From positions 62,001 to 126,000 of the forward strand of contig NZ_CYSD01000031.1 of assembly GCF_001458415.1 (NCBI RefSeq): a stretch of 64,000 nt of DNA. Reading direction: 5' to 3'. The notes beneath the pieces were generated by a model that saw only the letters and a program-made list of their open reading frames with translations, was not told the origin of the DNA and did not search any database. Below are positions 41,074 through 49,056 of the stretch, piece by piece. Position 1 is the stretch's first letter. Every line of letters begins with the position of its first letter. Origin of the DNA: Tritonibacter multivorans. Its GTDB lineage: Bacteria > Pseudomonadota > Alphaproteobacteria > Rhodobacterales > Rhodobacteraceae. The translations under genes were made by a program, and so were the position numbers.

Positions 41074-44000
41074 TTAGATTTCTTCGACTTCCATCACGCC
41101 CTCGAGGCTTTTCAGGGCCCCCTTGATCTGCGGATTGATCGGGAACATTTGCCCGAGGTCCATTTCAACATCCCCAGGCAGGCCAGGGTCTTGAAGATAC
41201 AGGAAAACTTCACCCGGCCGCGCGCTTTTTGCAGCACGTTTGGCGTCTTCAAGCACGGTGGCCACTGTGGTCACAGCCGAGGCGTCCTCCAGATAGATGC
41301 GCAGTGATGAGCGGCCCGCATCCGCAATGGCACTGTCGATCGGCCCGGCCGAGCGCATCAAAAGCTTCAGCTGGTCACTTTCCATTGTCGCCTCGGCAGT
41401 GATGACCACCTTGGCGCCAGTTTCCAGAAATTCGCGGGATTTTTCCAACACTTCAGAGAAGATCGTGACCTCGTAAGCCCCGGTGGTGTCCGACAGCTGC
41501 GCAAAGGCAAAGCGATTGCCCCGCGCGGATTTGCGTTCCTGACGTCCTGCAACCACGCCGGCCATTTTCGCCATGAACGGCCCGCGTTCCGCCTTCAGGG
41601 TGACCTCGTCCAAGGTCATCACATCCTTGCGTTTGAGCGCCGGCATATAATCGTCCAGCGGGTGGCCGGTCAGATAAAATCCGATGGCTTTAAACTCTTC
41701 GCTCAGGCGTTCAGCCGGCAGCCAATCCGGCACCTGGGCCATTTTGGGTTCCGGCAGATCGTCGCCGGCTTCGCCAAACAGCGACACCTGGCTCGAGTTC
41801 TTCTGTTCCTGGATTGCCGCAGAGTAGGCGACAAGCTTCTCGAGGCTTTCGAACACACGGCGCCGGTTTTTGTCGAGCCCATCAAAGGCCCCTGCCCGCG
41901 CCAGCATTTCCAGTGGGCGTTTGCCCACCTTCTTCAGATCAACCCGGCGCGCCAGATCGTAGACCGTGACAAAGGGCTGATCGCCGCGGGCGTCCACAAT
42001 CAGGTTCATCGCCTCGAGGCCGACGTTTTTCAACGCCCCCAGCGCATAGACCAGCGCGCCGTCCACCACATCAAAGGTCGCAAGGGACCGATTGATGCAG
42101 GGCGCCACATAGGGCAGTTTGAGGCCCTTTTTGACCTCTTCGAAGTAAACAGCGAGCTTTTCCGTTAGATGGATATCGCAGTTCATGACGCCGGCCATGA
42201 ACTCCACCGCGTGGTTCGCCTTCAGCCAGCCGGTCTGATAGGACACCACCGCATAGGCCGCCGCGTGGGATTTGTTGAAGCCGTAGTTGGCGAATTTTTC
42301 GAGAAGGTCGAAAACCTCTGAGGCTTTTTTCGCAGGCACGCCGTTTTCAGCCGCACCTTTTTCGAATTTCGGACGCTCAGCGTCCATCGCCTCTTTGATC
42401 TTTTTACCCATCGCGCGGCGCAGAAGGTCCGCGCCCCCCAGCGAGTAACCCGCCATCACCTGAGCGATCTGCATCACCTGTTCCTGATAGACGATAATCC
42501 CTTGCGTTTCCTCAAGGATATGGTCGATCAGCGGGTGTACGCTTTCGATCTCGCGCAGGCCGTTTTTGACCTCGCAATAGACCGGGATGTTCTCCATCGG
42601 GCCCGGACGATACAGCGCAACCAGCGCAACGATATCTTCGATACAGTTCGGCTTCATGCGCTTCAGCGCATCCATCATACCGGTGGATTCCACCTGGAAC
42701 ACCGCCACGGTTTTCGCCGCTGAATAAAGGTCATAGGTGACCTTGTCGTCCAGCGGGATCGCGTTGATTTCGTTCACCGCGCCTTCGGGCGGCTCGTATA
42801 GCGAGGTTCCATCAGCAGCCACATGCAGATCACGCCCCGATTTGCGGATCAGGTTTACGGCGTTCTGAATGACGGTCAGGGTCTTCAGGCCCAGAAAGTC
42901 GAATTTGACCAGACCGGCCTGTTCGACCCATTTCATATTGAACTGAGTGGCAGGCATATCCGATCGCGGATCCTGATAGAGCGGCACCAGCGCGTCCAGT
43001 GGCCGGTCGCCGATCACCACACCCGCCGCGTGGGTCGAGGCATTGCGCAACAGCCCCTCGACCTGCTGGCCATAGGTCAGCAGACGGTCCACCACAGGTT
43101 CATTGCGGGCCTCTTCGGCCAGGCGCGGTTCGTCCTTCAGCGCTTTCTCGATCGAGACGGGTTTAACGCCTTCAACCGGGATCATCTTGGACAGGCGGTC
43201 CACCTGACCAAAGGGCATCTGAAGCACACGACCAATATCGCGCACAGCGGCCTTGGACAGCAGCGCACCAAAGGTGATGATCTGCCCCACCTTGTCGCGG
43301 CCATACTTCTGCTGCACGTATTTGATCACCTCCTCGCGGCGATCCATGCAGAAGTCGATGTCGAAGTCGGGCATGGACACCCGTTCCGGGTTCAAGAAAC
43401 GTTCGAACAGCAGGCTGTACCGCAGCGGGTCCAAATCGGTCACGGTCAGCGCATAGGCCACCAAGGAGCCCGCACCAGAGCCCCGACCCGGCCCCACCGG
43501 GATGCCCTGTTCTTTGCCCCATTTGATAAAGTCGGCAACAATCAGGAAATAGCCGGGGAACCCCATGCTCTCAATAATACCCAGCTCGAAGTCTAGCCGC
43601 TCCTGATATTCCTCCACACTGACCGCATGGGGGATCACGGCCAGACGCTGTTGCAGACCTTCATTGGCCTGGCGGCGCAGTTCTTCGACCTCGTCATCAG
43701 CGAACTTCGGCAGGATGGGGTCGCGGCGATAGGCCATAAAGGCACAGCGGCGCGCGATTTCCACCGTATTTTCAATTGCCTCTGGCAGATCGGCGAACAG
43801 CGCGACCATTTCTTCCTGGCTTTTGAAATAATGCTGCGCGGTCAGACGGCGGCGCGGCTCTACCTGATCGACATAGGCCCCTTCGGCAATACAGATCAGC
43901 GCATCATGCGCCTCGTACATGTCTGTTTTTGGGAAATACACATCATTGGTCGCGACCAGCGGAAGATCCATGGCATAGGCCATTTCCACATGCCCGCGTT

Positions 44001-44574
44001 CGGTCAGACGTTCGACTTCGGGCTGGCCATCTTCGCCGGGATGGCGTTGCAGCTCGACGTAAAGGCGGTCGGGGAACATCCCCTTGAGCCGCGTCATCAA
44101 GGCTTCGGCAGCCGGTCGCTGCCCCTGTTGCAGCAGCATGCCCACCGGCCCCATGGGGCCGCCCGTCAGACAAATCAGCCCTTCGCTGCGGGCCTCCAAC
44201 TCGTCCAGCGAGACCTGCGGCAACTGACCTCCGTTGTCGACGTAGAGGCACGACGACAGCTCCATCAGGTTCTCATAGCCCTTTTCGCTTTGGGCCAGCA
44301 GAACCACCGGCGCGGGCATTTTCGGCTTTTCGCCCGGTGCTGCGACTTGATAGGTCAGATCGACCTGACATCCCAAAATCGGCTGGATGCCAGCCCCCGA
44401 AAGACTGACCGAAAACTCAAGCGCGGCGAACAGAGAGTTGGTGTCCGTGACCGCAATTGCAGGCATATTGTTGGCCTTGCACAGGTCCGGCAGTTTCTTC
44501 AGCCGCACCGCCCCCTCAAGCAGAGAGTATTCGGTGTGGGTGCGCAGGTGAATGAATCGAGGAGAGGCAGTCAT
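41074..44574 (-). CDS. dnaE: DNA polymerase III subunit alpha
   Basis: The replicative polymerase, 1166 residues. The N-terminal PHP domain begins F-I-H-L-R-T-H-T-E-Y-S-L-L-E-G; the catalytic aspartates lie in P-D-F-D-I-D-F (about residue 395-401); G-P-G-R-G-S-G-A-G-S precedes it; and an OB-fold domain lies near 970-1060. Length matches DnaE1 of alphaproteobacteria. It is monocistronic as far as seen. Confidence 0.97.
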   Translation of the reverse strand: MTASPRFIHLRTHTEYSLLEGAVRLKKLPDLCKANNMPAIAVTDTNSLFAALEFSVSLSGAGIQPILGCQVDLTYQVAAPGEKPKMPAPVVLLAQSEKGYENLMELSSCLYVDNGGQLPQVSLDELEARSEGLICLTGGPMGPVGMLLQQGQRPAAEALMTRLKGMFPDRLYVELQRHPGEDGQPEVERLTERGHVEMAYAMDLPLVATNDVYFPKTDMYEAHDALICIAEGAYVDQVEPRRRLTAQHYFKSQEEMVALFADLPEAIENTVEIARRCAFMAYRRDPILPKFADDEVEELRRQANEGLQQRLAVIPHAVSVEEYQERLDFELGIIESMGFPGYFLIVADFIKWGKEQGIPVGPGRGSGAGSLVAYALTVTDLDPLRYSLLFERFLNPERVSMPDFDIDFCMDRREEVIKYVQQKYGRDKVGQIITFGALLSKAAVRDIGRVLQMPFGQVDRLSKMIPVEGVKPVSIEKALKDEPRLAEEARNEPVVDRLLTYGQQVEGLLRNASTHAAGVVIGDRPLDALVPLYQDPRSDMPATQFNMKWVEQAGLVKFDFLGLKTLTVIQNAVNLIRKSGRDLHVAADGTSLYEPPEGAVNEINAIPLDDKVTYDLYSAAKTVAVFQVESTGMMDALKRMKPNCIEDIVALVALYRPGPMENIPVYCEVKNGLREIESVHPLIDHILEETQGIIVYQEQVMQIAQVMAGYSLGGADLLRRAMGKKIKEAMDAERPKFEKGAAENGVPAKKASEVFDLLEKFANYGFNKSHAAAYAVVSYQTGWLKANHAVEFMAGVMNCDIHLTEKLAVYFEEVKKGLKLPYVAPCINRSLATFDVVDGALVYALGALKNVGLEAMNLIVDARGDQPFVTVYDLARRVDLKKVGKRPLEMLARAGAFDGLDKNRRRVFESLEKLVAYSAAIQEQKNSSQVSLFGEAGDDLPEPKMAQVPDWLPAERLSEEFKAIGFYLTGHPLDDYMPALKRKDVMTLDEVTLKAERGPFMAKMAGVVAGRQERKSARGNRFAFAQLSDTTGAYEVTIFSEVLEKSREFLETGAKVVITAEATMESDQLKLLMRSAGPIDSAIADAGRSSLRIYLEDASAVTTVATVLEDAKRAAKSARPGEVFLYLQDPGLPGDVEMDLGQMFPINPQIKGALKSLEGVMEVEEI

Positions 44575-44777
44575 GAGGACACCCTACCCCTCTGATGAAC
44601 TACGAAAAAGAGGCGAAAGTGTTCTGACGGCAGTTTGCAGCGCGGCCGCATCTTGGCCTTTGAGTTTTGCCCGCCCTTTCGCCGTTGGATTTCTGACACC
44701 CGGTTGTCGATCCTATCACCCTATAAACGCAGCACGATTCATGGCTTTTGTTGACAAGCCCGGCGCTTGCAGGCCAT

Positions 44778-44796
44778 CGTTTCATTTATTGAAAGT
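44778..44796. promoter_or_regulatory. Operator-like box 1 upstream of the orphan sugar-binding protein
   Basis: CGTTTCATTTATTGAAAGT contains TTTCA and TGAAA arms around a five-base centre. It matches the second box (44798-44816) at 14 of 19 positions, with starts 20 bases apart, so two protein dimers could bind on the same face of the helix. Confidence 0.45.
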
Positions 44797-44797
44797 T

Positions 44798-44816
44798 GGT
44801 TCCAATTATTGAAACC
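44798..44816. promoter_or_regulatory. Operator-like box 2 upstream of the orphan sugar-binding protein
   Basis: GGTTCCAATTATTGAAACC is a near-perfect palindrome: eight of nine base pairs match around a central T. It lies 31 bases before the coding start at 44848. The regulator is unknown; no regulator gene adjoins. Confidence 0.5.
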
Positions 44817-44847
44817 AATGAGCAAGTATTTCAAATGGGAGGAAACC

Positions 44848-46104
44848 ATGAATTTTCTGAAAGGTACGGCCGCGGGTCTGGCTTTGATGACTGGCCTTTG
44901 TGCGTCTGCGCAGGCTGCTGATTTAACCGGAACACTCAAGATTTTTTCGGACATGTCGAACCCCGCCCCTCGCGCGGTGATGGAGAAAATGGCGTCTGAT
45001 TTTGACGCGCTACACCCGGAGCTGAATGTTGAACTGACCATTATCGACCGCGAAGCCTATAAAACCCAGATCAGAAACTTCCTCACGGCCAACGCACCGG
45101 ATGTCGCCACCTGGTATGCGGCGAACCGGATGCGTCCCTATGTAAATGCGGGCCTGTTTGAGGATGTCTCGGACCTTTGGGCCGAGCCAGAGATTGCCGA
45201 AAACCTAGCATCGACCAAAAGTGCGGTGACCATCGAGGGCAAGCAGTTTGGTGTGCCGTACACCTATTATCAGGTTGGCCTGTACTACCGCGAAGATATC
45301 CACAGGGAATTGGGGCTCGAAGAGCCCGCAGATTGGGCCACGTTCAAAGACAACTGCCAGAAAATCATCGGCTCGGGCCGGAAGTGTTTCACCATCGGCA
45401 CAAAATACCTTTGGACCACTGCTGCCTGGTTTGACTACCTGAACCTGCGCCTCAATGGTTATGACTTCCACATGGCACTGACCAACGGCGAAATCGCCTG
45501 GACCGACGACCGGGTCAAAGCCACCTTTGCCCATTGGCGTGAACTGATCGATATGGGTGCGTTTATCGACAACCACCAGTCTTACAGCTGGCAGGAAGCG
45601 CTTCCGTTCATGGTCAATGGCGATGCGACCGCCTATCTGATGGGGAACTTTGCCGTGGCACCGCTGCGGGAAGCGGGTCTGGATGACAGCAAGCTGGATT
45701 ACTACCGCTTCCCAATCCTGGATGCCGACGTACCGCTGGCCGAAGATGCGCCCACGGACACGTTCCATATTCCAGCGGGTGCGCAGAACAAGGACGCTGC
45801 GCGGGCCTTCCTGCGCTATGTGGTTTCCACCGATGTACAGACCGACATCAACTCTGGAGATGCCTTGGGCCAGTTGCCAGTCAATGCAAAGTCTTCGGTT
45901 GATGACGACGAAATGCTGAACCAAGGCTTTGAGATGCTGTCATCGCAAACGCCCGGTGGCATTGCGCAGTACTTCGACCGAGACACCCCTGCCGAAATGG
46001 CCGCGATTGCGATGGAAGGATTTCAAGAGTTCATGGTCTTCCCGGACAATCTGGATGACATCCTGAACCGACTCGAAAAAGCGCGTGGCAACGTCTACAA
46101 CTAA
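44848..46104 (+). CDS. Orphan ABC sugar-type substrate-binding protein
   Basis: A 418-residue family 1 solute-binding protein with a signal peptide (A-G-L-A-L-M-T-G-L-C-A-S-A-Q-A, cleavage after about residue 23). The mature part has the usual start T-L-K-I-F-S-D-M-S-N and the W-Y-A-A-N-R-M-R-P-Y ligand-region pattern. A GGGAGG site at 44837-44842 sets ATG 44848. No permease or ATPase gene is adjacent; a terminator-like hairpin follows, and the next gene is on the opposite strand. It must use a transporter encoded elsewhere, or act as a sensor. Confidence 0.88.
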   Translation: MNFLKGTAAGLALMTGLCASAQAADLTGTLKIFSDMSNPAPRAVMEKMASDFDALHPELNVELTIIDREAYKTQIRNFLTANAPDVATWYAANRMRPYVNAGLFEDVSDLWAEPEIAENLASTKSAVTIEGKQFGVPYTYYQVGLYYREDIHRELGLEEPADWATFKDNCQKIIGSGRKCFTIGTKYLWTTAAWFDYLNLRLNGYDFHMALTNGEIAWTDDRVKATFAHWRELIDMGAFIDNHQSYSWQEALPFMVNGDATAYLMGNFAVAPLREAGLDDSKLDYYRFPILDADVPLAEDAPTDTFHIPAGAQNKDAARAFLRYVVSTDVQTDINSGDALGQLPVNAKSSVDDDEMLNQGFEMLSSQTPGGIAQYFDRDTPAEMAAIAMEGFQEFMVFPDNLDDILNRLEKARGNVYN

Positions 46105-46111
46105 GCCACTT

Positions 46112-46143
46112 TGGCCCGGAGGACAGCGTCGTCGCCCGGGCCA
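46112..46143. terminator. Terminator-like hairpin after the orphan binding-protein gene
   Basis: TGGCCCGG (46112-46119) pairs with CCGGGCCA (46136-46143), an 8-base stem with a 16-base loop followed by TTTC. It sits between convergent genes. Confidence 0.55.
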
Positions 46144-46152
46144 TTTCAATGC

Positions 46153-46827
46153 TCAATCTGCGTTGGAAACCCTGTCCAAAATGCCCCGTACCTTTGTGGC
46201 CACAGCAACGCCAAGATCACGGTTGTTCGCTTCGTCAAAGTGAATTCCGTCAATCCCATCTGTGCTGATGTGGTCACCGGCATTCATAAAGTGTACCTTC
46301 AAAAAATCCGCGAGGTTCCCATAAAGCCCGCCCAGTTCGGCAGATTTTTCATAGCCGCCTTCGAACTGTGCCTGAAAATGCGGATGGCGGATCGTCCCGA
46401 GCGGCGGCGGGGCCATCACCAGAACCTCTGGCGCGGGATAGGTCGTGCCCACGCCGCCCGCACAACCGCGCGCCTGCCCAATCAGTTTGGACATACCCAT
46501 GGCAATTTCAAAGGCCGTGCGCTTGTAATGTACCTTGGTGTCATTGGTGCCCAGCATAATGACCACAAGGTCCAACGGCATGTGACTTGCCAAGGCGGAC
46601 GGCAGATAGGCGCTGCCATTCAAGCGCGGGTCCGCGGGATCATCGATTGTGGTCGTTCGGGCACTTTGCCCTTCCTCGATCACCACAAAATCATCGCCCA
46701 ACTGCGCCTGCAGAACACCCGTCCAGCGGACATCCGGCGCGTAACGCGTTGTGGGCACAGCTTCTTCTACGGGAATCCACCCCCATGTGAGCGAGTCGCC
46801 AAAACACATAATGCGCTTGTGAGACAT
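46153..46827 (-). CDS. SGNH/GDSL-family esterase
   Basis: A 224-residue hydrolase with the three main SGNH blocks: C-F-G-D-S-L-T-W-G (nucleophile Ser, about residue 10), M-L-G-T-N-D (about 93), and D-G-I-H-F-D near the C-terminus with the catalytic Asp and His. It resembles arylesterases. There is no signal peptide, so a cytoplasmic location is likely. ATG 46827 is preferred over 46833 because AAGGAAA sits six bases upstream. Substrate unknown. Confidence 0.87.
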   Translation of the reverse strand: MSHKRIMCFGDSLTWGWIPVEEAVPTTRYAPDVRWTGVLQAQLGDDFVVIEEGQSARTTTIDDPADPRLNGSAYLPSALASHMPLDLVVIMLGTNDTKVHYKRTAFEIAMGMSKLIGQARGCAGGVGTTYPAPEVLVMAPPPLGTIRHPHFQAQFEGGYEKSAELGGLYGNLADFLKVHFMNAGDHISTDGIDGIHFDEANNRDLGVAVATKVRGILDRVSNAD

Positions 46828-46916
46828 AATCATTTTCCTTGTGAATTGCGTGGAGGTCGCGTGACCTAAGACCTAATTGTCGCCGCGCACAAACGCGCCG
46901 ACCGTCTGACACAGTG

Positions 46917-47849
46917 TTAATCCTGCACTGCACTGAAAGCGTCAAGGATGCGTTCGACCTCTTCCTTCCAGGCTGATTTCAACCGTTCGGCCAGGGCTGA
47001 TGTCGGACGATAACGTGGGGATATCATAGCGTAGCGATAGAGCAATGGTTCGCTGAGCGGGCGAATGGCTACATCCTTGCCTATTTCAGGTGACAATTGA
47101 ACATGCGCCACGGTCAGCGGGTCGACGATGGCGAAACAGCGCCCGCAGCCAATGAACTGCAGGATCGGATGAAAGGTCTGGCATTCGACGGAAACCTTCT
47201 GGCTGAGCTTTTGCAGCGCAAAGGCTGCGGTGACCTCTTTTTGATGCTGATGCGCCTGAGGCAGCGTGCCCATGGGCAAACCCGCAAGATCCCTGAGGCT
47301 GACCGCCTCCACCTGCGCCAAACGATGGGTTCTTGGAACCGCGACGAAACAGGCCCCGGTCAGCAATTCAGCCTCGAACAATGTCTCCGACTCAGCGTGC
47401 TCTGGATAGTCAGCAAAGCCAAAATCAATGTTCTGGGCGCGGGCAAGTTCGGCGATCTGGGCCGAGGTTCGCGCCGCCAAAGACACATTTACGTCCGCAT
47501 CGGGGTCCAGAAACTCTGCGATAAACCGTGGAAACAGCGCAGAAACGGGCCCCGGCATCGCTGCAACGGTCAGATTGCCTGTCTTTTCATCAACCAATCC
47601 GCGAATTGTGAGCCGCACGCGCTCTAGTCGGGACAAAATTTCCTCGGCTTCTGCAAGCAGATATTGGGCCTCTGGAACGGGCACCATTCGGCGTCCCACG
47701 CGGTCAAAAAGTTTCAGGCCAAGCTGTTCTTCCAGCGTTTTTATTGCTGCACTTACAGCAGGTTGCGTCCGGCCAAGCTTGTTGGCGGCCTCGGACAGAT
47801 TGGCCGAGGTCATGACGGCGCGAAAACTACTGAGCAACGTAAAGTTCAT
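46917..47849 (-). CDS. LysR-family transcriptional regulator
   Basis: A 310-residue LysR protein with the helix-turn-helix A-N-L-S-E-A-A-N-K-L-G-R-T-Q-P-A-V-S-A-A (about residues 16-35) and an effector domain from about residue 90. It is divergent from the TAXI-TRAP/D-amino-acid-dehydrogenase genes across a 111-base gap and very likely controls them. Confidence 0.92.
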   Translation of the reverse strand: MNFTLLSSFRAVMTSANLSEAANKLGRTQPAVSAAIKTLEEQLGLKLFDRVGRRMVPVPEAQYLLAEAEEILSRLERVRLTIRGLVDEKTGNLTVAAMPGPVSALFPRFIAEFLDPDADVNVSLAARTSAQIAELARAQNIDFGFADYPEHAESETLFEAELLTGACFVAVPRTHRLAQVEAVSLRDLAGLPMGTLPQAHQHQKEVTAAFALQKLSQKVSVECQTFHPILQFIGCGRCFAIVDPLTVAHVQLSPEIGKDVAIRPLSEPLLYRYAMISPRYRPTSALAERLKSAWKEEVERILDAFSAVQD

Positions 47850-47960
47850 GCGACAATCATAAGCGAAACTTTGAAAAACAAAAGATATTCAAGTTTGTTT
47901 CTATGAAATCTCCTTCCTAAGCTCGGCCTCAATAAAAATTGACCACACAGGGAGTATCAA

Positions 47961-48968
47961 ATGACCATTTTTTCCAAACTCTGCACAACCGCTGCGGCGA
48001 CCCTTCTCGCCGGCGCTGCGTTTGCACAGGACCCCACCTTCTTCCGCATTGGCACCGGCGGTGCGGGCGGTACTTATTTTCCCATCGGCGGCACAATCGC
48101 CAATGGCATCTCTTCCCCGCCCGGCGCGCGGGCCTGCGATCAGGGCGGCCAATGTGGCGTCCCAGGCCTGATCGCAATCGCGCAGTCGACCACCGCATCC
48201 GTCTTTAACAACGCAGCCGTCGAAAACGGCGAGCTGGAAGCAGGCCTAGCTGCCGCCGACGTGACCCGTTCGATGTATCTGGGTGAAGGCAAGTTTGAAG
48301 GCAAACCGCACCCGAAACTGCGTGTGGTTGCAAACCTGTTCCCGGAAGATCTGCACCTGGTTCTGCCCAAAGGCTCATCAATTGGTGATCTCGGCGATCT
48401 GGCCGAAAAACGCGTTGGCATCGCGCAGGCGGGGTCGGGTACCCAAGTTGCCGTGCTGCAGATGCTCGAAGCCTGGGGCGTGACCAGGGACAACATGAGC
48501 GAAGCCGAGCTGAACAACAGCCAGTCAGCCGAACGGCTCGCTGATGGTCAGCTGGATGGCTATTTCTATGCGGCCGGTTGGCCGGTCTCTGCCATGGTGC
48601 AGCTGGCCTCTACCAAGGGTATGGAACTGCACAGCTTCTCAGACGAAGACATGGCCAAGATCAACGAAATTATCCCGGCCTACATCCCATCAATGATCCC
48701 CGGCGGTGTCTATGACGGCATTGACTACGACGTGAAGACCCCAGCGGTTTCGGCCCTGCTGAACGTGTCTTCCGACCTCTCGGAAGAGCTGGTCTATGGC
48801 ATCACCAAAGCCCTGTGGAACGACAACACCCGCAAGCTTCTGGACAATGGTCACGCCAAGGGCAAGCAGATCACGCTCGACACCGCATTGGATGGCATCC
48901 TGGCGCTTGGCGTGCCCCTGCATCCGGGCGCTGAGAAGTTCTATCGCGAGGTTGGTGCGCTCAAATAA
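47961..48968 (+). CDS. TAXI-family TRAP transporter substrate-binding protein
   Basis: A 335-residue periplasmic protein with a signal peptide (about residues 1-22, A-A-T-L-L-A-G-A-A-F-A) and the TAXI hallmark I-G-T-G-G-A-G-G-T-Y-F-P-I-G-G-T-I-A-N. Many members bind amino acids or dicarboxylates such as glutamate; the exact ligand is unknown. The adjacent D-amino-acid dehydrogenase suggests an amino acid. A strong hairpin separates it from the fused permease gene. Confidence 0.92.
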   Translation: MTIFSKLCTTAAATLLAGAAFAQDPTFFRIGTGGAGGTYFPIGGTIANGISSPPGARACDQGGQCGVPGLIAIAQSTTASVFNNAAVENGELEAGLAAADVTRSMYLGEGKFEGKPHPKLRVVANLFPEDLHLVLPKGSSIGDLGDLAEKRVGIAQAGSGTQVAVLQMLEAWGVTRDNMSEAELNNSQSAERLADGQLDGYFYAAGWPVSAMVQLASTKGMELHSFSDEDMAKINEIIPAYIPSMIPGGVYDGIDYDVKTPAVSALLNVSSDLSEELVYGITKALWNDNTRKLLDNGHAKGKQITLDTALDGILALGVPLHPGAEKFYREVGALK

Positions 48969-48991
48969 TTCTCCCCATTTGAGTGAACCAA

Positions 48992-49033
48992 GAAACGGGC
49001 GGCAAAAATCTTCCTCCTTTGCCGCCCGATTTC
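48992..49033 (+). promoter_or_regulatory. Intercistronic hairpin between TRAP binding protein and permease genes
   Basis: CGGGCGGCAAA (48996-49006) pairs with TTTGCCGCCCG (49018-49028), an 11-base stem, extended by GAAA/TTTC across a one-base bulge. It probably gives more binding-protein mRNA than permease mRNA. Confidence 0.7.
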
Positions 49034-49056
49034 TCAGAAGAAGAAAAGAGTACAAA

